Origin: Bacillota bacterium
GTDB lineage: Bacteria; Bacillota; Sulfobacillia; Sulfobacillales; JAIMBI01
Direction of reading: 5' to 3'
DNA: 37,576 nucleotides
NCBI GenBank assembly: GCA_021818685.1
Contig: JAKATP010000015.1
Location: forward strand, 1 to 37,576
The position numbers were made by a program, and so were the translations under genes. Under the pieces are notes generated by a model. That model did not search any database. It saw nothing but the letters and a program-made list of their open reading frames with translations, and was not told the origin of the DNA. Positions 23,943 through 32,347 of the stretch are shown here, in pieces. How positions within the stretch are numbered: the stretch's first letter is position 1; each line of letters begins with the position of its first letter.

Positions 23943-24500
23943 ATGGCAGAGCCCATGAGCGTCCCTCTTTGGCGTCAGCTGACCTGGTGGATCCTGGCCC
24001 TGCCGGCGGCCCTGTTGGTGGCCCTCTTCTCCGGCAGTCTGCCGATTCTGGACTATACGCATGTCATGTCGGGGGCGTTGTGGACGGGGGCCGACCTGCT
24101 CTTGGGATTTATCGTGGGACCGGTCATGCGCCGGCTGACGCTCGACCAGCGCCGCGCAATCATCGGTTATCTGACGCCGCGGACCTTGCTGTACATGCCC
24201 GTGGTCGCGTTCACCACCGGTACGGCAGGGTGGTTTTTGGCGAATCGATTGGGATATTGGCCAAAAAGCCCCGAGCGGGATTGGATTCTCGGAGCCCTCG
24301 GCGTGACCACGCTGCTGGCGATTCAGGGCTTCGGCATCATCCTGCCCAACAATGTCCGCATCTTGAAGGAGATTCATCGACCCGAGCCCGATCTGGAGCG
24401 CCTGGCCCGGTGGAATCGCACCAACCTGGTGCTGGCTGGGGTGCAGGGCATTCTGCAGGTACTCATCATCGTGATCATGGTGCATCTGACGGTCGGGTAG
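23943..24500 (+). CDS. Small integral membrane protein, CopD/DUF2269-like
   Basis: The protein has 185 residues with about five hydrophobic segments: WRQLTWWILALPAALLVALF, LDYTHVMSGALWTGADLLLG, RTLLYMPVVAFTTGTAGWFL, DWILGALGVTTLLAIQGFGI and LVLAGVQGILQVLIIVIMVH. The phrase HVMSGALWTGADL, with a histidine at a membrane boundary followed by W-x-G, resembles the heme- or copper-related CopD/DUF2269/PuuD-type membrane families, but the assignment is loose. The ATG at 23943 is preferred because the upstream codons lose hydrophobic character; the ribosome binding site is weak (GGGCGAG). The secreted beta-helix gene follows after 286 bases. Function unknown. Confidence 0.75.
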   Translation: MAEPMSVPLWRQLTWWILALPAALLVALFSGSLPILDYTHVMSGALWTGADLLLGFIVGPVMRRLTLDQRRAIIGYLTPRTLLYMPVVAFTTGTAGWFLANRLGYWPKSPERDWILGALGVTTLLAIQGFGIILPNNVRILKEIHRPEPDLERLARWNRTNLVLAGVQGILQVLIIVIMVHLTVG

Positions 24501-24786
24501 CCGATTCCCGAACAGGGCGCGGAGATGGAGGGGAATCACAGAGGAGGGGACTTCCGGCAGCCCCACGACATCGCTCCGCCAGCGGGCGAGGGACCCGGGT
24601 TCAGGGGTGAGTGGAGAGTATCCTGCCGGCGCCTCGGGGGCGTATCGGGTTGGCTCCGCGGGACGCTGTCCCCCCGTTCTAGCCACGCCCACACCCGTCT
24701 ATCCGCGTCCATTTGCCGCTCCCTTGCGCTTGGAGCTTCTTCTCGACGACAAGACACGGTGCAACAGATAAAGGAGGTTGTTCCCT

Positions 24787-25794
24787 TTGAAAGCGATCAG
24801 GTTGGTCGGAGTCAGCTTGAGTCTCGGACTGGGCCTGCTGGTGACCGGGGGATGGGTTCAGGCCGCCACACCCCTGCCGAATGGCTTTACCGCCAAGGTC
24901 ATTGCGTATTCGGGGGAGACGATTGGCGGCAATGTGAACGCCACGGGATATGACGTCGGCATCTATATCGGACCGGGCGTCCACGACGTTACCGTCCAGG
25001 ATGCCACCGTGACCGGAGCCAATGACGAAGGGATCTTGGTTCAGGACGCGTCCGGCATTGTCATCAAAGACAGTATCGTGAAGGACAATGCCGTCGCCCC
25101 ATACGTCGGACTATCGGAGGTGAAGGGCATCGCCCTCGTGGGAACGTCCCATGTTCTGGTCACGCGGAACACCGTCCTCCACAACGACCACGGCGGCATC
25201 GGCCTGTACGACGACGGGCCGAACAGTCCCTTTGCGCCCACGGCGATCGACCTCACGGCGGTCGCCGGGGTAGGGAACGTCGTGACCGACAACGTCGTGC
25301 GGGACAATTTGAACGACTGCGGCATCGTGGTATCCGCCAAGAATCCCGGCGGCGGCCTCTACGACAACGTCGTCGCCGACAACACGGTCTTGGGATTTGA
25401 CGCCGCCGCCGGTGACTTTGTACCCGGTGTGGGGGGCATCATCGTAGCCGGGGGTGCTTTCGGGCCCGTGCAGTTGGTCAACAACATGGTGGTCGACAAC
25501 ACGGTCATCGGTGGGTTCATTCCGGGGATCTCCCTGCACGCCTTCGGCCCCGGCGTGATAACGGGAACCATGGTGATCGGCAATGTGCTATCGGACAACG
25601 GGGCCGGGGCGGCATCACACCAACCGACCGGCATTGAAATCGCGGCCATTCCGCATGTCGGTGTGATTGCGGGGACGCAGATCCTCCACACCACCGTCGC
25701 GTCCGACTACTACGGCGTCTTTCATACGGGCGATAGCGGGACGCATATCGCCGAGCTGTCTACGGTTGCCGTGACGGACCCGATCTATCCGTAG
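24787..25794 (+). CDS. Secreted right-handed beta-helix (NosD/pectate-lyase-like fold) protein
   Basis: The 335-residue precursor starts with a Sec signal peptide, with basic KAIR then LVGVSLSLGLGLLVTGG and a likely cut after VQA. The rest is a ladder of parallel beta-helix coils: VHDVTVQDATVTGANDEGIL, ASGIVIKDSIVKDNAV, SHVLVTRNTVLHNDHGGIGL, NVVTDNVVRDNLNDCGIVV and further N-x-V repeats. Such folds occur in polysaccharide lyases, NosD-like and surface proteins; no catalytic residues can be assigned. The TTG at 24787 is the best start, 9 bases after AAGGAGG. The TTG at 24778 touches the ribosome binding site. It is probably extracellular, perhaps an envelope or matrix component. Confidence 0.85.
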   Translation: MKAIRLVGVSLSLGLGLLVTGGWVQAATPLPNGFTAKVIAYSGETIGGNVNATGYDVGIYIGPGVHDVTVQDATVTGANDEGILVQDASGIVIKDSIVKDNAVAPYVGLSEVKGIALVGTSHVLVTRNTVLHNDHGGIGLYDDGPNSPFAPTAIDLTAVAGVGNVVTDNVVRDNLNDCGIVVSAKNPGGGLYDNVVADNTVLGFDAAAGDFVPGVGGIIVAGGAFGPVQLVNNMVVDNTVIGGFIPGISLHAFGPGVITGTMVIGNVLSDNGAGAASHQPTGIEIAAIPHVGVIAGTQILHTTVASDYYGVFHTGDSGTHIAELSTVAVTDPIYP

Positions 25795-26515
25795 TGAGAG
25801 ACGCACTCAGCATCGGTGGGCGATCGGATGGCGATATGGACGGCCTTCGGTCGCTCACCCCTGGTTGGAAGCACGGGACCGGACATCGACGGATCAGAGA
25901 GTGTGTCGAAGGACGATGAGGGTCGTATCCGCGGGGTGGTCGACTCACCGGGGATAACAGGCTTCTTCTAAACCGGCAAGGGGATGTGCGGGATCCCGAT
26001 GGGGTCGTGGAGCAAGGCCCGGGCGACGGTGCGAATCGCGTTCATCCTATGCGACGCGAGCTTTTGGCACAGTCTGTCGCAAATGGGCGCGGTGATCCCG
26101 TTCCCAACCCGGGACGTCCCCCGGTTAGCCCCAATGGCCCTCGTGTTGCCGGTATGAGGCTTTTGGCCATCCACTGGGGGGTGGACGAGAGCGGATGCGT
26201 TTCCGGGGTGATTACGAGCAGCGTGGGCGGCCCACGGTACCACCGGATCCGAAGTGGCTCCGCGTTCGAAGCTCCTCCCAGGGCCCGAATCAGCGGTCGA
26301 GCCTCGATCGTGCACGGTGCTTTCATCGCCGGGGTACTTGCCATCGGAGCCGGCACTCCATGGCCTCTCGTCTGAACTCCTTGGGTGTGAGTGCGGGGGA
26401 CGTGTGGGCGGTGGGCCTGGTCGGTGTCCATCACGGGTCGGATCCGCGCGGGGCCGTCAGATGATGGGGCCGGTTCCCGGGCACTTCGCGCACGGCCGAC
26501 GCCAGGGCGGTGTCT
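25795..26515. other. Intergenic region, no supported gene; contains a 23S rRNA-like 16-mer
   Basis: About 720 bases lie between the beta-helix gene and ubiE (convergent). GGTGGGCGA (25815) and TCGCTCACC (25852) could form the arms of a loose hairpin after the beta-helix gene. CCGGGGATAACAGGCT (about 25948-25963) equals a universally conserved stretch of 23S rRNA domain V, but the flanks do not match rRNA. The remaining frames give no recognisable protein. Confidence 0.4.
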
Positions 26516-27202
26516 TTATGCGCACAGACCTTTCCGGGCAACCACGAGCATCACGAGTCCGCCGACCCATTCTTTGACGGCACACACCGGAAGGGCAGCG
26601 TCAATGGCTGTGAGCAGTTGCGGACCGGTTGCGAACCTGGTCACAGACCGGGGGATTTCTTGATACGGGCCCAGACCGGGCAAACGCGTCACCAGATTAA
26701 TATAGAAGAGCGCAGCACGACCGAACCCCGCACGCGGTCGCACCAGGTCCAGAATGACCAAATGGCCAGCGGGCTTCAGTACGCGCACCATCTCGCGGAG
26801 GGCGTGTTCCCATTCCGCCATGTTGCGGAGCGAAAATTGTGCGGTGACCCAATCGAAGGTGGAATCCGCAAACGGCAAATTCTGGCCGTCCGCCTCGATC
26901 CAGTGGATACCGGCCCCGCCCGTGCTGCGGTCGCATCGGCGCGCGATGTCCAACATGGCGGCCGAGCGGTCCAGCCCCACAAACGTGCCGCGCCCCTCCA
27001 CCCGCGCAGCACAGCGGCGCAGCACGACGCCCGTTCCGCATCCGACATCCAGCACGTGGTCACCGGGGGCAATCTTTAGCCACGCGCAAGCCGCGCGGTG
27101 CCAACTGCGCAGCCCACCCCACGACAAAGCCACACTGCGCTCATCATAGTCCTTGGCGATGTCATTAAAGAGGGCCCGCTGGTGCTCATTTTCGGCCTCC
27201 AT
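26516..27202 (-). CDS. UbiE/MenG-type methyltransferase (demethylmenaquinone methyltransferase-like)
   Basis: The 228-residue class I SAM-dependent enzyme reads HQRALFNDIAKDYDERSVAL, then HVLDVGCGTGVVLRRCAARV (SAM motif I), FVGLDRSAAMLDIARR, IEADGQNLPFADSTFDWVTA, FSLRNMAEWEHALREMVRVL and KPAGHLVILDLVRPR. NGQNLPF.D.(F) plus FSLRN is typical of UbiE/MenG, which methylates demethylmenaquinone in the last quinone step. A more general UbiE-like role cannot be excluded. The ATG at 27202 has AAGGAGG 8 bases upstream, which settles it against the ATG at 27265. It is the last gene of the sdhCAB operon, 59 bases after sdhB, so quinone maturation appears co-expressed with a quinone-reducing enzyme. Confidence 0.88.
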   Translation of the reverse strand: MEAENEHQRALFNDIAKDYDERSVALSWGGLRSWHRAACAWLKIAPGDHVLDVGCGTGVVLRRCAARVEGRGTFVGLDRSAAMLDIARRCDRSTGGAGIHWIEADGQNLPFADSTFDWVTAQFSLRNMAEWEHALREMVRVLKPAGHLVILDLVRPRAGFGRAALFYINLVTRLPGLGPYQEIPRSVTRFATGPQLLTAIDAALPVCAVKEWVGGLVMLVVARKGLCA

Positions 27203-27261
27203 CGTTGCGGCCTCCTTCAGAAGGCTCAGGGGGAGGAACCCCGGGGAGGCGGAGCCGCTCG

Positions 27262-28059
27262 TCACCGATCCTGAATGGCGGGCGCAGGCACCGCCGATTT
27301 AGCCTTGGGTCGTATCAGCTTGTGCAGCCATTCCCCTACCGGGTCGTAATATTGGTCCGCCACCCGTTCTTTCAGGGGAATGATCGCGTTGTGGGTGATC
27401 TCGATCCCTTCGGGACACACGTCCGAGCAGCAGTGGGTGACATTGCACAGCCCCACCCCGGCGGCACCGTGCAGAAGGGCGGTGCGGTTTCCGGTGTCCA
27501 TGGGATGCATCTCCAACTCGGCCACTCTCACCATCAGCTGCGGGCCCCAGTATTGGCCGAACAAGCCATGCTCTCGCAGAACATGGCAGGCGTCCTGGCA
27601 CAAAAAGCACTCGATACAGCGATGGAATTCTTCGACCCGGTCCACTTCCCACTGCTGGAGGTGAAATGGGGGGGATTCGTCGGGGTGGAATGCCGGAACC
27701 AAATCCTGAGCCCGTTCATAATTCCAGGACACGTCGGTCACGAGGTCGCGAATGACCGGGAACGTATGGAGGGGCTGCACATGAAGATCGTCGGCGCCAT
27801 ATTCGTCCAGTCGTGTCTTGCACAACAAGCGGGGCTGCCCGTTGATCTCGGCCGAGCAGGATCCGCAGTGGGCCGCTTTGCAGTTCCATCGAACGGCGAG
27901 GTCGGGGGCTTGGTGAGCCTGGATGAAATGCAAGGCATCCAGGACAACCATTCCCGGGACCACCGGCACCCGATACGCCACCTCTTGACCGTGGTCACTA
28001 TCGCCGCGGTAGACATACAGCACCTGTTCCCGGTCGTGACCCGCGCTCGCTTCGATCAT
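27262..28059 (-). CDS. sdhB: Succinate dehydrogenase/fumarate reductase iron-sulfur subunit
   Basis: The 265-residue protein has an N-terminal 2Fe-2S ferredoxin domain (WNCKAAHCGSCSAEINGQPR ending in LLC). The C-terminal domain has two cysteine clusters, CIECFLCQDAC and CNVTHCCSDVCPEGI, which hold the 4Fe-4S and 3Fe-4S centres. It passes electrons from the flavin of SdhA to the quinone site in the membrane subunit. The ATG overlaps the sdhA stop by four bases (ATGA). The reordered first motif (C-x4-C-x2-C) keeps the normal spacing. Direction cannot be read from sequence; in an aerobic sulfur oxidiser, succinate oxidation is likelier. Confidence 0.94.
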   Translation of the reverse strand: MIEASAGHDREQVLYVYRGDSDHGQEVAYRVPVVPGMVVLDALHFIQAHQAPDLAVRWNCKAAHCGSCSAEINGQPRLLCKTRLDEYGADDLHVQPLHTFPVIRDLVTDVSWNYERAQDLVPAFHPDESPPFHLQQWEVDRVEEFHRCIECFLCQDACHVLREHGLFGQYWGPQLMVRVAELEMHPMDTGNRTALLHGAAGVGLCNVTHCCSDVCPEGIEITHNAIIPLKERVADQYYDPVGEWLHKLIRPKAKSAVPAPAIQDR

Positions 28060-29822
28060 GACCCCGTCCTCCCCGCGGTGGATTGTCCGTCCAAGGGCGA
28101 CAAGATGTGTTGCAGTCGCGGTCCCGGAGGAACGACCGGCGCGGTCCCCACATGCAGGGCACCTTCTTCATCTTGCGTGATGACCACATTGACTTGAGCC
28201 CACGCCGGGTCTTCCGCCGGACAATCTTCGCGAAAATGGGCACCCCGACTCTCGGTGCGTTCCAGCGCACTGTCGATGATCGCCTCACCCAGCAAGAGCA
28301 AGGCGTCTAGGTCCAGCGCTAAATTCCACCCGGGGTTATACAACGTTCCGCCGGGTACGGCCAGATGGCGCGCTTGTTCACGCAGCTCGAGGAGGTGGTA
28401 CAGACCTTCCGATAAAGCAGAACCGGTACGCGCCAGGCCGGCATGGTGGCTCATCAGTTGCTGCAAGTCGCTGTGCAGCTGATAGGGACTCGGGCCATCA
28501 ACCCGCTCTAACGGCTTCAGCACCCGGTCAATTTCCGCTTGCACCTGACGGGTACTGACGGCAGGCGGGCTCGGGGCCTGGCGTGCAAACGCTGCCGCCC
28601 CTTCCCCGCTCCGTTTGCCAAAGACCAGTAAGTCGGCCAATGAGTTGCCTCCGAGCCGGTTGGCTCCATGGAGACCGGCGGCCACTTCACCGGCAGCAAA
28701 CAGGCCCGGTACCGCCGTGGTACAGGTGTCGGGGTCGACCCGCACTCCGCCCATCATATAGTGGCAAGTCGGCGCGACTTCCATGGGTTGGCGTGTGATG
28801 TCCACATCGGCCAAGGCGAGAAATTGTGCCCGCATGCTGGGTAGCTTCCGATTAATAAAGTCGGAACCGCGGGCCGTGATATCGAGCCACGCCCCGCCGT
28901 GGGGCGTCCCCCGCCCGGCCTGTACCTCCCGATAGATGGCCCGCGCCACCACGTCGCGGGATGACAGTTCCATGCGCTCGGCATCGTAGTCGGCCATGAA
29001 GCGGCGTCCTTCCGCGTTGACGAGAACCCCGCCTTCTCCGCGCACTCCCTCTGTCACCAACAGACCCCGGACGCCGGGCGGCCATACCATCCCCGTGGGA
29101 TGAAACTGCACCATTTCCATATCACTCAGCGTGGCCCCCGCCGTGACGGCGAGAGCGGTCCCATCCCCCGTACTTTCCCATGAGTTGGAGCTGGTGGCAT
29201 AAAGGCGACCCCACCCACCGGTGGCCAGGACGACGGCGCGCGTCTGGAATAGGAGAAAGTGTCCATCTCGACGCTGGTAGGCCAGTGCCCCGGCGATGCG
29301 CCCGTCGATGAGAAAGAGGCGCGTGACAATCACTTCCGGGTAGAACGTCACCCCCAGGTGCGTGACCCGATTTTGCAGCGTTCGTAGCAATTCCTTGCCC
29401 GTGTGATCGCCGACGTGGCAAAGTCGGCGGTACGAATGGGCCCCGAACGCTCGCTGCATGATGTCGCCTTCAGGCGTGCGGTCAAACACGGCTCCCCAGG
29501 ATTCTAATTCCAGCACCCGTTCGGGCGCCTCCGTCGTTAAAAGTTCGACCATGCGCGCGTTGTTGATAAAGTGACCACTCTTCATCGTGTCCCGAAAGTG
29601 GACTTCCCAGTTATCGTCCGCGTCCACATGGGCCATGGCGGCGGCTACGCCCCCCTCCGCCATCACCGTGTGCGCCTTACCTAAGAGGCTTTTGCTGACC
29701 ACGCCCACCGATAAGCCCGCATCGCTGATGGCCACGGCGGCCCGTAGTCCGGCGCCGCCGGCGCCGATGACCAGCACGTCGTACGAGAGGGACTCCACCG
29801 CATATTTCCGCGCCGCGTTCAT
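28056..29822 (-). CDS. sdhA: Succinate dehydrogenase/fumarate reductase flavoprotein subunit
   Basis: The 588-residue catalytic subunit starts with SYDVLVIGAGGAGLRAAVAI (FAD Rossmann) and SKSLLGKAHTVMAEGGVAAA. FGAHSYRRLCHVGDHTGKEL holds H129, the probable covalent FAD attachment residue. MVQFHPTGMVWPPGVRGLLV and EGVRGEGGVLVNAEGRRFM belong to the active site, and ATCHYMMGG-type sequence (PTCHYMMGGVRVD) and GLFAAGEVAAGLHGANRLGG complete the signature. It oxidises succinate to fumarate on the cytoplasmic face. The start ATG overlaps the sdhC stop by four bases (ATGA), and GTGAGG precedes it. The covalent site reads GAHS rather than the common GGHS, a mild variation. Confidence 0.95.
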   Translation of the reverse strand: MNAARKYAVESLSYDVLVIGAGGAGLRAAVAISDAGLSVGVVSKSLLGKAHTVMAEGGVAAAMAHVDADDNWEVHFRDTMKSGHFINNARMVELLTTEAPERVLELESWGAVFDRTPEGDIMQRAFGAHSYRRLCHVGDHTGKELLRTLQNRVTHLGVTFYPEVIVTRLFLIDGRIAGALAYQRRDGHFLLFQTRAVVLATGGWGRLYATSSNSWESTGDGTALAVTAGATLSDMEMVQFHPTGMVWPPGVRGLLVTEGVRGEGGVLVNAEGRRFMADYDAERMELSSRDVVARAIYREVQAGRGTPHGGAWLDITARGSDFINRKLPSMRAQFLALADVDITRQPMEVAPTCHYMMGGVRVDPDTCTTAVPGLFAAGEVAAGLHGANRLGGNSLADLLVFGKRSGEGAAAFARQAPSPPAVSTRQVQAEIDRVLKPLERVDGPSPYQLHSDLQQLMSHHAGLARTGSALSEGLYHLLELREQARHLAVPGGTLYNPGWNLALDLDALLLLGEAIIDSALERTESRGAHFREDCPAEDPAWAQVNVVITQDEEGALHVGTAPVVPPGPRLQHILSPLDGQSTAGRTGS

Positions 29823-30586
29823 TTTAAAAACCTCACGTCGGGAATGATATGGGCCATCAACAGGCGGATGTAGACGTCTGCGGCCCAGACGCTCGCCATC
29901 GATGCCCAAGCCAAACTCCCATGATGCCGGTTCCATCCGGAAATGCTTCGCCACAGACGAAATCGCGTGCTCGGTCGTGGCGCCGCGACCCGCTGGGGAC
30001 ACGTAAAGCAGTCGCGATTGCCCCCCACGAGATGGCGAAACGCATGGCACGACAGGGTGTAACCCGTGAGCAGGACCACGTTGATGAGCAGAATGATAGA
30101 GCCCAGGCCAATCCCGAAGTGACCGTGAAAGACAAAGGCCGAGACCGTGTCCTTCCACAAGAACAACAGCACGATCACGGCCAGGTACCACCAATAGCGA
30201 TGGGAATTATTGAACACCCACGGCCATTTCCGCTCCCCGGTGTATGCCCGCCCGGGACGTTCGCGAACGCCGCACACGAACGGGTCAGCCGCGAAGGCAT
30301 GATAATACTCGCGTCGATAGTAGTAGCACGTGCCGCGGAAGAGCAATGGGATCCAGGCGACGAGCACGGCCGGTGCGACGGGCACTGAAAGCCACTGGCC
30401 CAACGGGGGGGAAAAGAAGGGGGACACGTAGTTCTGGTACTGACCTGAGTGCTCGAACAAAACCACGCCCAGCGCGTACAACACGAAAGCCGAGAATACG
30501 ACCCGCGTGACCATGGGTTCCACCCAGGATGGCCACCGCCACCTGCGCCGTCTCGTCGTCGACTCGGTCGACACTGAGTCTGTCAT
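29819..30586 (-). CDS. sdhC: Succinate dehydrogenase membrane anchor, cytochrome b-like subunit
   Basis: The 255-residue membrane protein precedes sdhA and overlaps it by ATGA. About five hydrophobic segments are seen (VTRVVFSAFVLYALGVVLFE, WLSVPVAPAVLVAWIPLLF, WWYLAVIVLLFLWKDTVSAF, GIGLGSIILLINVVLLTGY, and one near the C-terminus). Histidines likely to ligate heme lie in FNNSHRYWWY, FHGHFGIG and SCHAFRHLVGG. The phrase NNSHRYWWYLAV with LWKDTVSAF is like SdhC of actinobacterial/thermophile SdhCAB complexes, where one long subunit replaces SdhC+SdhD. It would carry electrons to menaquinone. The ATG at 30586 has GGAGGGG 6 bases upstream. Confidence 0.87.
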   Translation of the reverse strand: MTDSVSTESTTRRRRWRWPSWVEPMVTRVVFSAFVLYALGVVLFEHSGQYQNYVSPFFSPPLGQWLSVPVAPAVLVAWIPLLFRGTCYYYRREYYHAFAADPFVCGVRERPGRAYTGERKWPWVFNNSHRYWWYLAVIVLLFLWKDTVSAFVFHGHFGIGLGSIILLINVVLLTGYTLSCHAFRHLVGGNRDCFTCPQRVAAPRPSTRFRLWRSISGWNRHHGSLAWASMASVWAADVYIRLLMAHIIPDVRFLK

Positions 30587-30947
30587 ATCGCCCCTCCGAT
30601 TTGCCTAATGGCTTGGCGTCGGTGCCCTGACAGGGCCGAGCGTAGATCAACGGGGACGGCATCTCGACGGCCACATGGGCACGCTTTGAGTACGCGCACG
30701 CGGCCCCCAATCGAGGTGCCGAAGGGACCCGGGAGGGCGGGCCAAGGAGCATGGATCGCGAGCCGGTGGGCTCGAGAGGGGGGGAGTATTGGGACACCGG
30801 GGACGGGGACCACTCGATCCTGTTCTGGACCCCGGCCGGTATGCGATGCCGTGCCATTGGGCGCCCCATCTTGGTCCCAACAGTCCTTGAAGGACATGAA
30901 GCGGTGCCATACGGTCGAACCAGGACGCACAGAAGCTGGGAAAGCCG
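30587..30947. other. Divergent promoter region of sdhCAB and the DsrE pair
   Basis: This stretch of 361 bases must hold both divergent promoters. TTGATC (minus, near 30650) is a possible sdh -35 box but lacks a clear -10. A short plus-strand frame from 30751 (66 codons, MDREPVGSRGGEYWDTGD) is open to the next gene start, but has no family match and I do not call it. Confidence 0.35.
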
Positions 30948-31406
30948 ATGAGAGCTCAAGACAGCGATTCATTGAGGCATCTCTCCATCGTGGCCCTGAG
31001 CGGCACCGTCGACCGGTTGTACATGATGGCCGTCATGGTTGCGGGTGCGGCCGCCGATGGAATGAGAGTGGATGTATTGTTGGACTCCTGGAGTATCGTG
31101 GCGCTCCAACGATATCGGGGAGGCGGCGCCGTTCCCGTCAGCTCGGACTACGGGAGCATGGGCCAGGTTTGGTTTGACCAAGCCCAAGATACCATCCGGG
31201 GTGTGCTTGAATTGTCGAGGGTGCCATCGTGGGTCGAGCTTGTAGAGTGGGCTCGTGGAACCGGCTTGGTCCGGGTTCGTGCCTCTCACGATATGCTCAC
31301 GTTGCTAGGGCTGGATTTACAGGCGTTGGAGCCCATCGTGGACGGGACGACCGACATCGAGCGGTTCGTGGAGGAAGCGACCGATGGGCAGCTGCTCAGC
31401 GTATAA
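30948..31406 (+). CDS. DsrE/DsrF-like sulfur-carrier-fold protein, cysteine-less
   Basis: The 152-residue protein follows the DsrE2-like pattern: LSIVALSGTVDRLYMMAVMV, AADGMRVDVLLDSWSIVALQ and, near the C-terminus, GLVRVRASHDMLTLLGLDLQ. The S-G-T-x-D-x-L-Y opening and the LLDSW strand are characteristic. At the position where active members have the sulfur-carrying cysteine (compare SACAFTLNLF in the next gene) it has ASHDML, so it cannot carry a persulfide there. It is probably a partner or regulatory subunit. Its last 23 bases overlap the start of the second copy, implying coupled translation and perhaps a heteromer. The ribosome binding site is weak (GGGAAAG). Confidence 0.82.
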   Translation: MRAQDSDSLRHLSIVALSGTVDRLYMMAVMVAGAAADGMRVDVLLDSWSIVALQRYRGGGAVPVSSDYGSMGQVWFDQAQDTIRGVLELSRVPSWVELVEWARGTGLVRVRASHDMLTLLGLDLQALEPIVDGTTDIERFVEEATDGQLLSV

Positions 31407-31881
31407 GCCAGAACCGATGGTCTCCACCGTGGCGAATCGTCCACCCGAGGGCGAAAGGAAAGTCGATGCCCTCCGGCCGCGGGTCGCTATCATCTGCTAT
31501 TCCGGTACCATTGACCGCCTCTATCCGGCCGCTGTGCTGGCCGCGGAAGCCGTGGACCGCGGCTTGGCGGTGTCGGTGCTCCTCACATTTTGGGCCGTCA
31601 TGGCTGTTCGGCGCACCCCTGGCCCGTTCGCGCAATTGGTCAGCCGTGACTGTGGCGTCCAGGGCAGTGCGTTGGCGGAGCTGATTCGCCAAAGCCCAGG
31701 CACTTCGTGGATCGCCCTGCTGGGAGCCGCCAAGCAAAGAGGCGACCTGCATGTAAGCGCGTGTGCGTTTACCCTGAACCTATTCGATATCACCGCGGAA
31801 GAGTTAGACCCGGTCGTGGAGTCGGTCGTGGGGATGGGATCTTTCCTAGCCGACGCGGACGGCAGTGTCTTGGTGTTTTGA
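31384..31881 (+). CDS. DsrE2-type sulfur carrier protein with retained cysteine
   Basis: The 165-residue paralogue of the preceding gene has RPRVAIICYSGTIDRLYPAA, VSVLLTFWAVMAVRRTPGPF and GDLHVSACAFTLNLFDITAE. Cys127 is placed like the catalytic cysteine of DsrE2/TusD-fold sulfur carriers, and a further Cys90 lies in SRDCGVQ. These proteins bind or mobilise sulfane sulfur, usually beside TusA and rhodanese in oxidisers (family knowledge). The ATG at 31384 has GGAGG 9 bases upstream and overlaps the first gene; an ATG at 31417 is an alternative with a poor site. It may hand sulfur to the rhodanese/dioxygenase module seen at 4997-6455 or to a heterodisulfide reductase-like complex outside the window. 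Confidence 0.85.
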   Translation: MGSCSAYKPEPMVSTVANRPPEGERKVDALRPRVAIICYSGTIDRLYPAAVLAAEAVDRGLAVSVLLTFWAVMAVRRTPGPFAQLVSRDCGVQGSALAELIRQSPGTSWIALLGAAKQRGDLHVSACAFTLNLFDITAEELDPVVESVVGMGSFLADADGSVLVF

Positions 31882-32347
31882 TTCGGTGGGGCGGCGCTCG
31901 GTGCCGTCGTGCGGAGCACGTGCGGTGTGGCACGACCGGACGCCGGACGTCGGACATCCGACGATGGAGGGTGGCCCACAGACGAGAGGCCGGGGAAACA
32001 AAGCGAGGAGACCCGAAACAGCATCCCCCACATGAAAGACGATCGCCACCTCGAATGGGTCCGGTGAGCTCCAACGAGGAGGTCCCCGGTCACGTTGTCA
32101 GGTCAGGTTTTTTCGCGCGGCTCCAACAAAGGGATAGGTAGGACCATGGGCCTGCAGCCGTCGGCCTGAGGGCCTTGTGGCTGGTCGATGACACGGGCTC
32201 AATATGCCGTCGCCCACAGGCAAATCATCGGGAGCCTCCACCTGGTTATTGCGGCAAATGTCGGTAAGACGCATACTGCGGATATTCACAGAATCGTGGT
32301 GGGTTCTGGCAGTTTGGATCGGGGATACGCGGGAAGGATGATAGGTC
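31882..32347. other. Intergenic region with a 16-base palindrome
   Basis: CGTCGGACATCCGACG (31948-31963), with 7-bp arms, lies 67 bases after the second DsrE stop. It could be a transcription end hairpin or an operator. Otherwise nothing gene-like is seen; the promoter of the SPFH gene must lie here. Confidence 0.4.
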
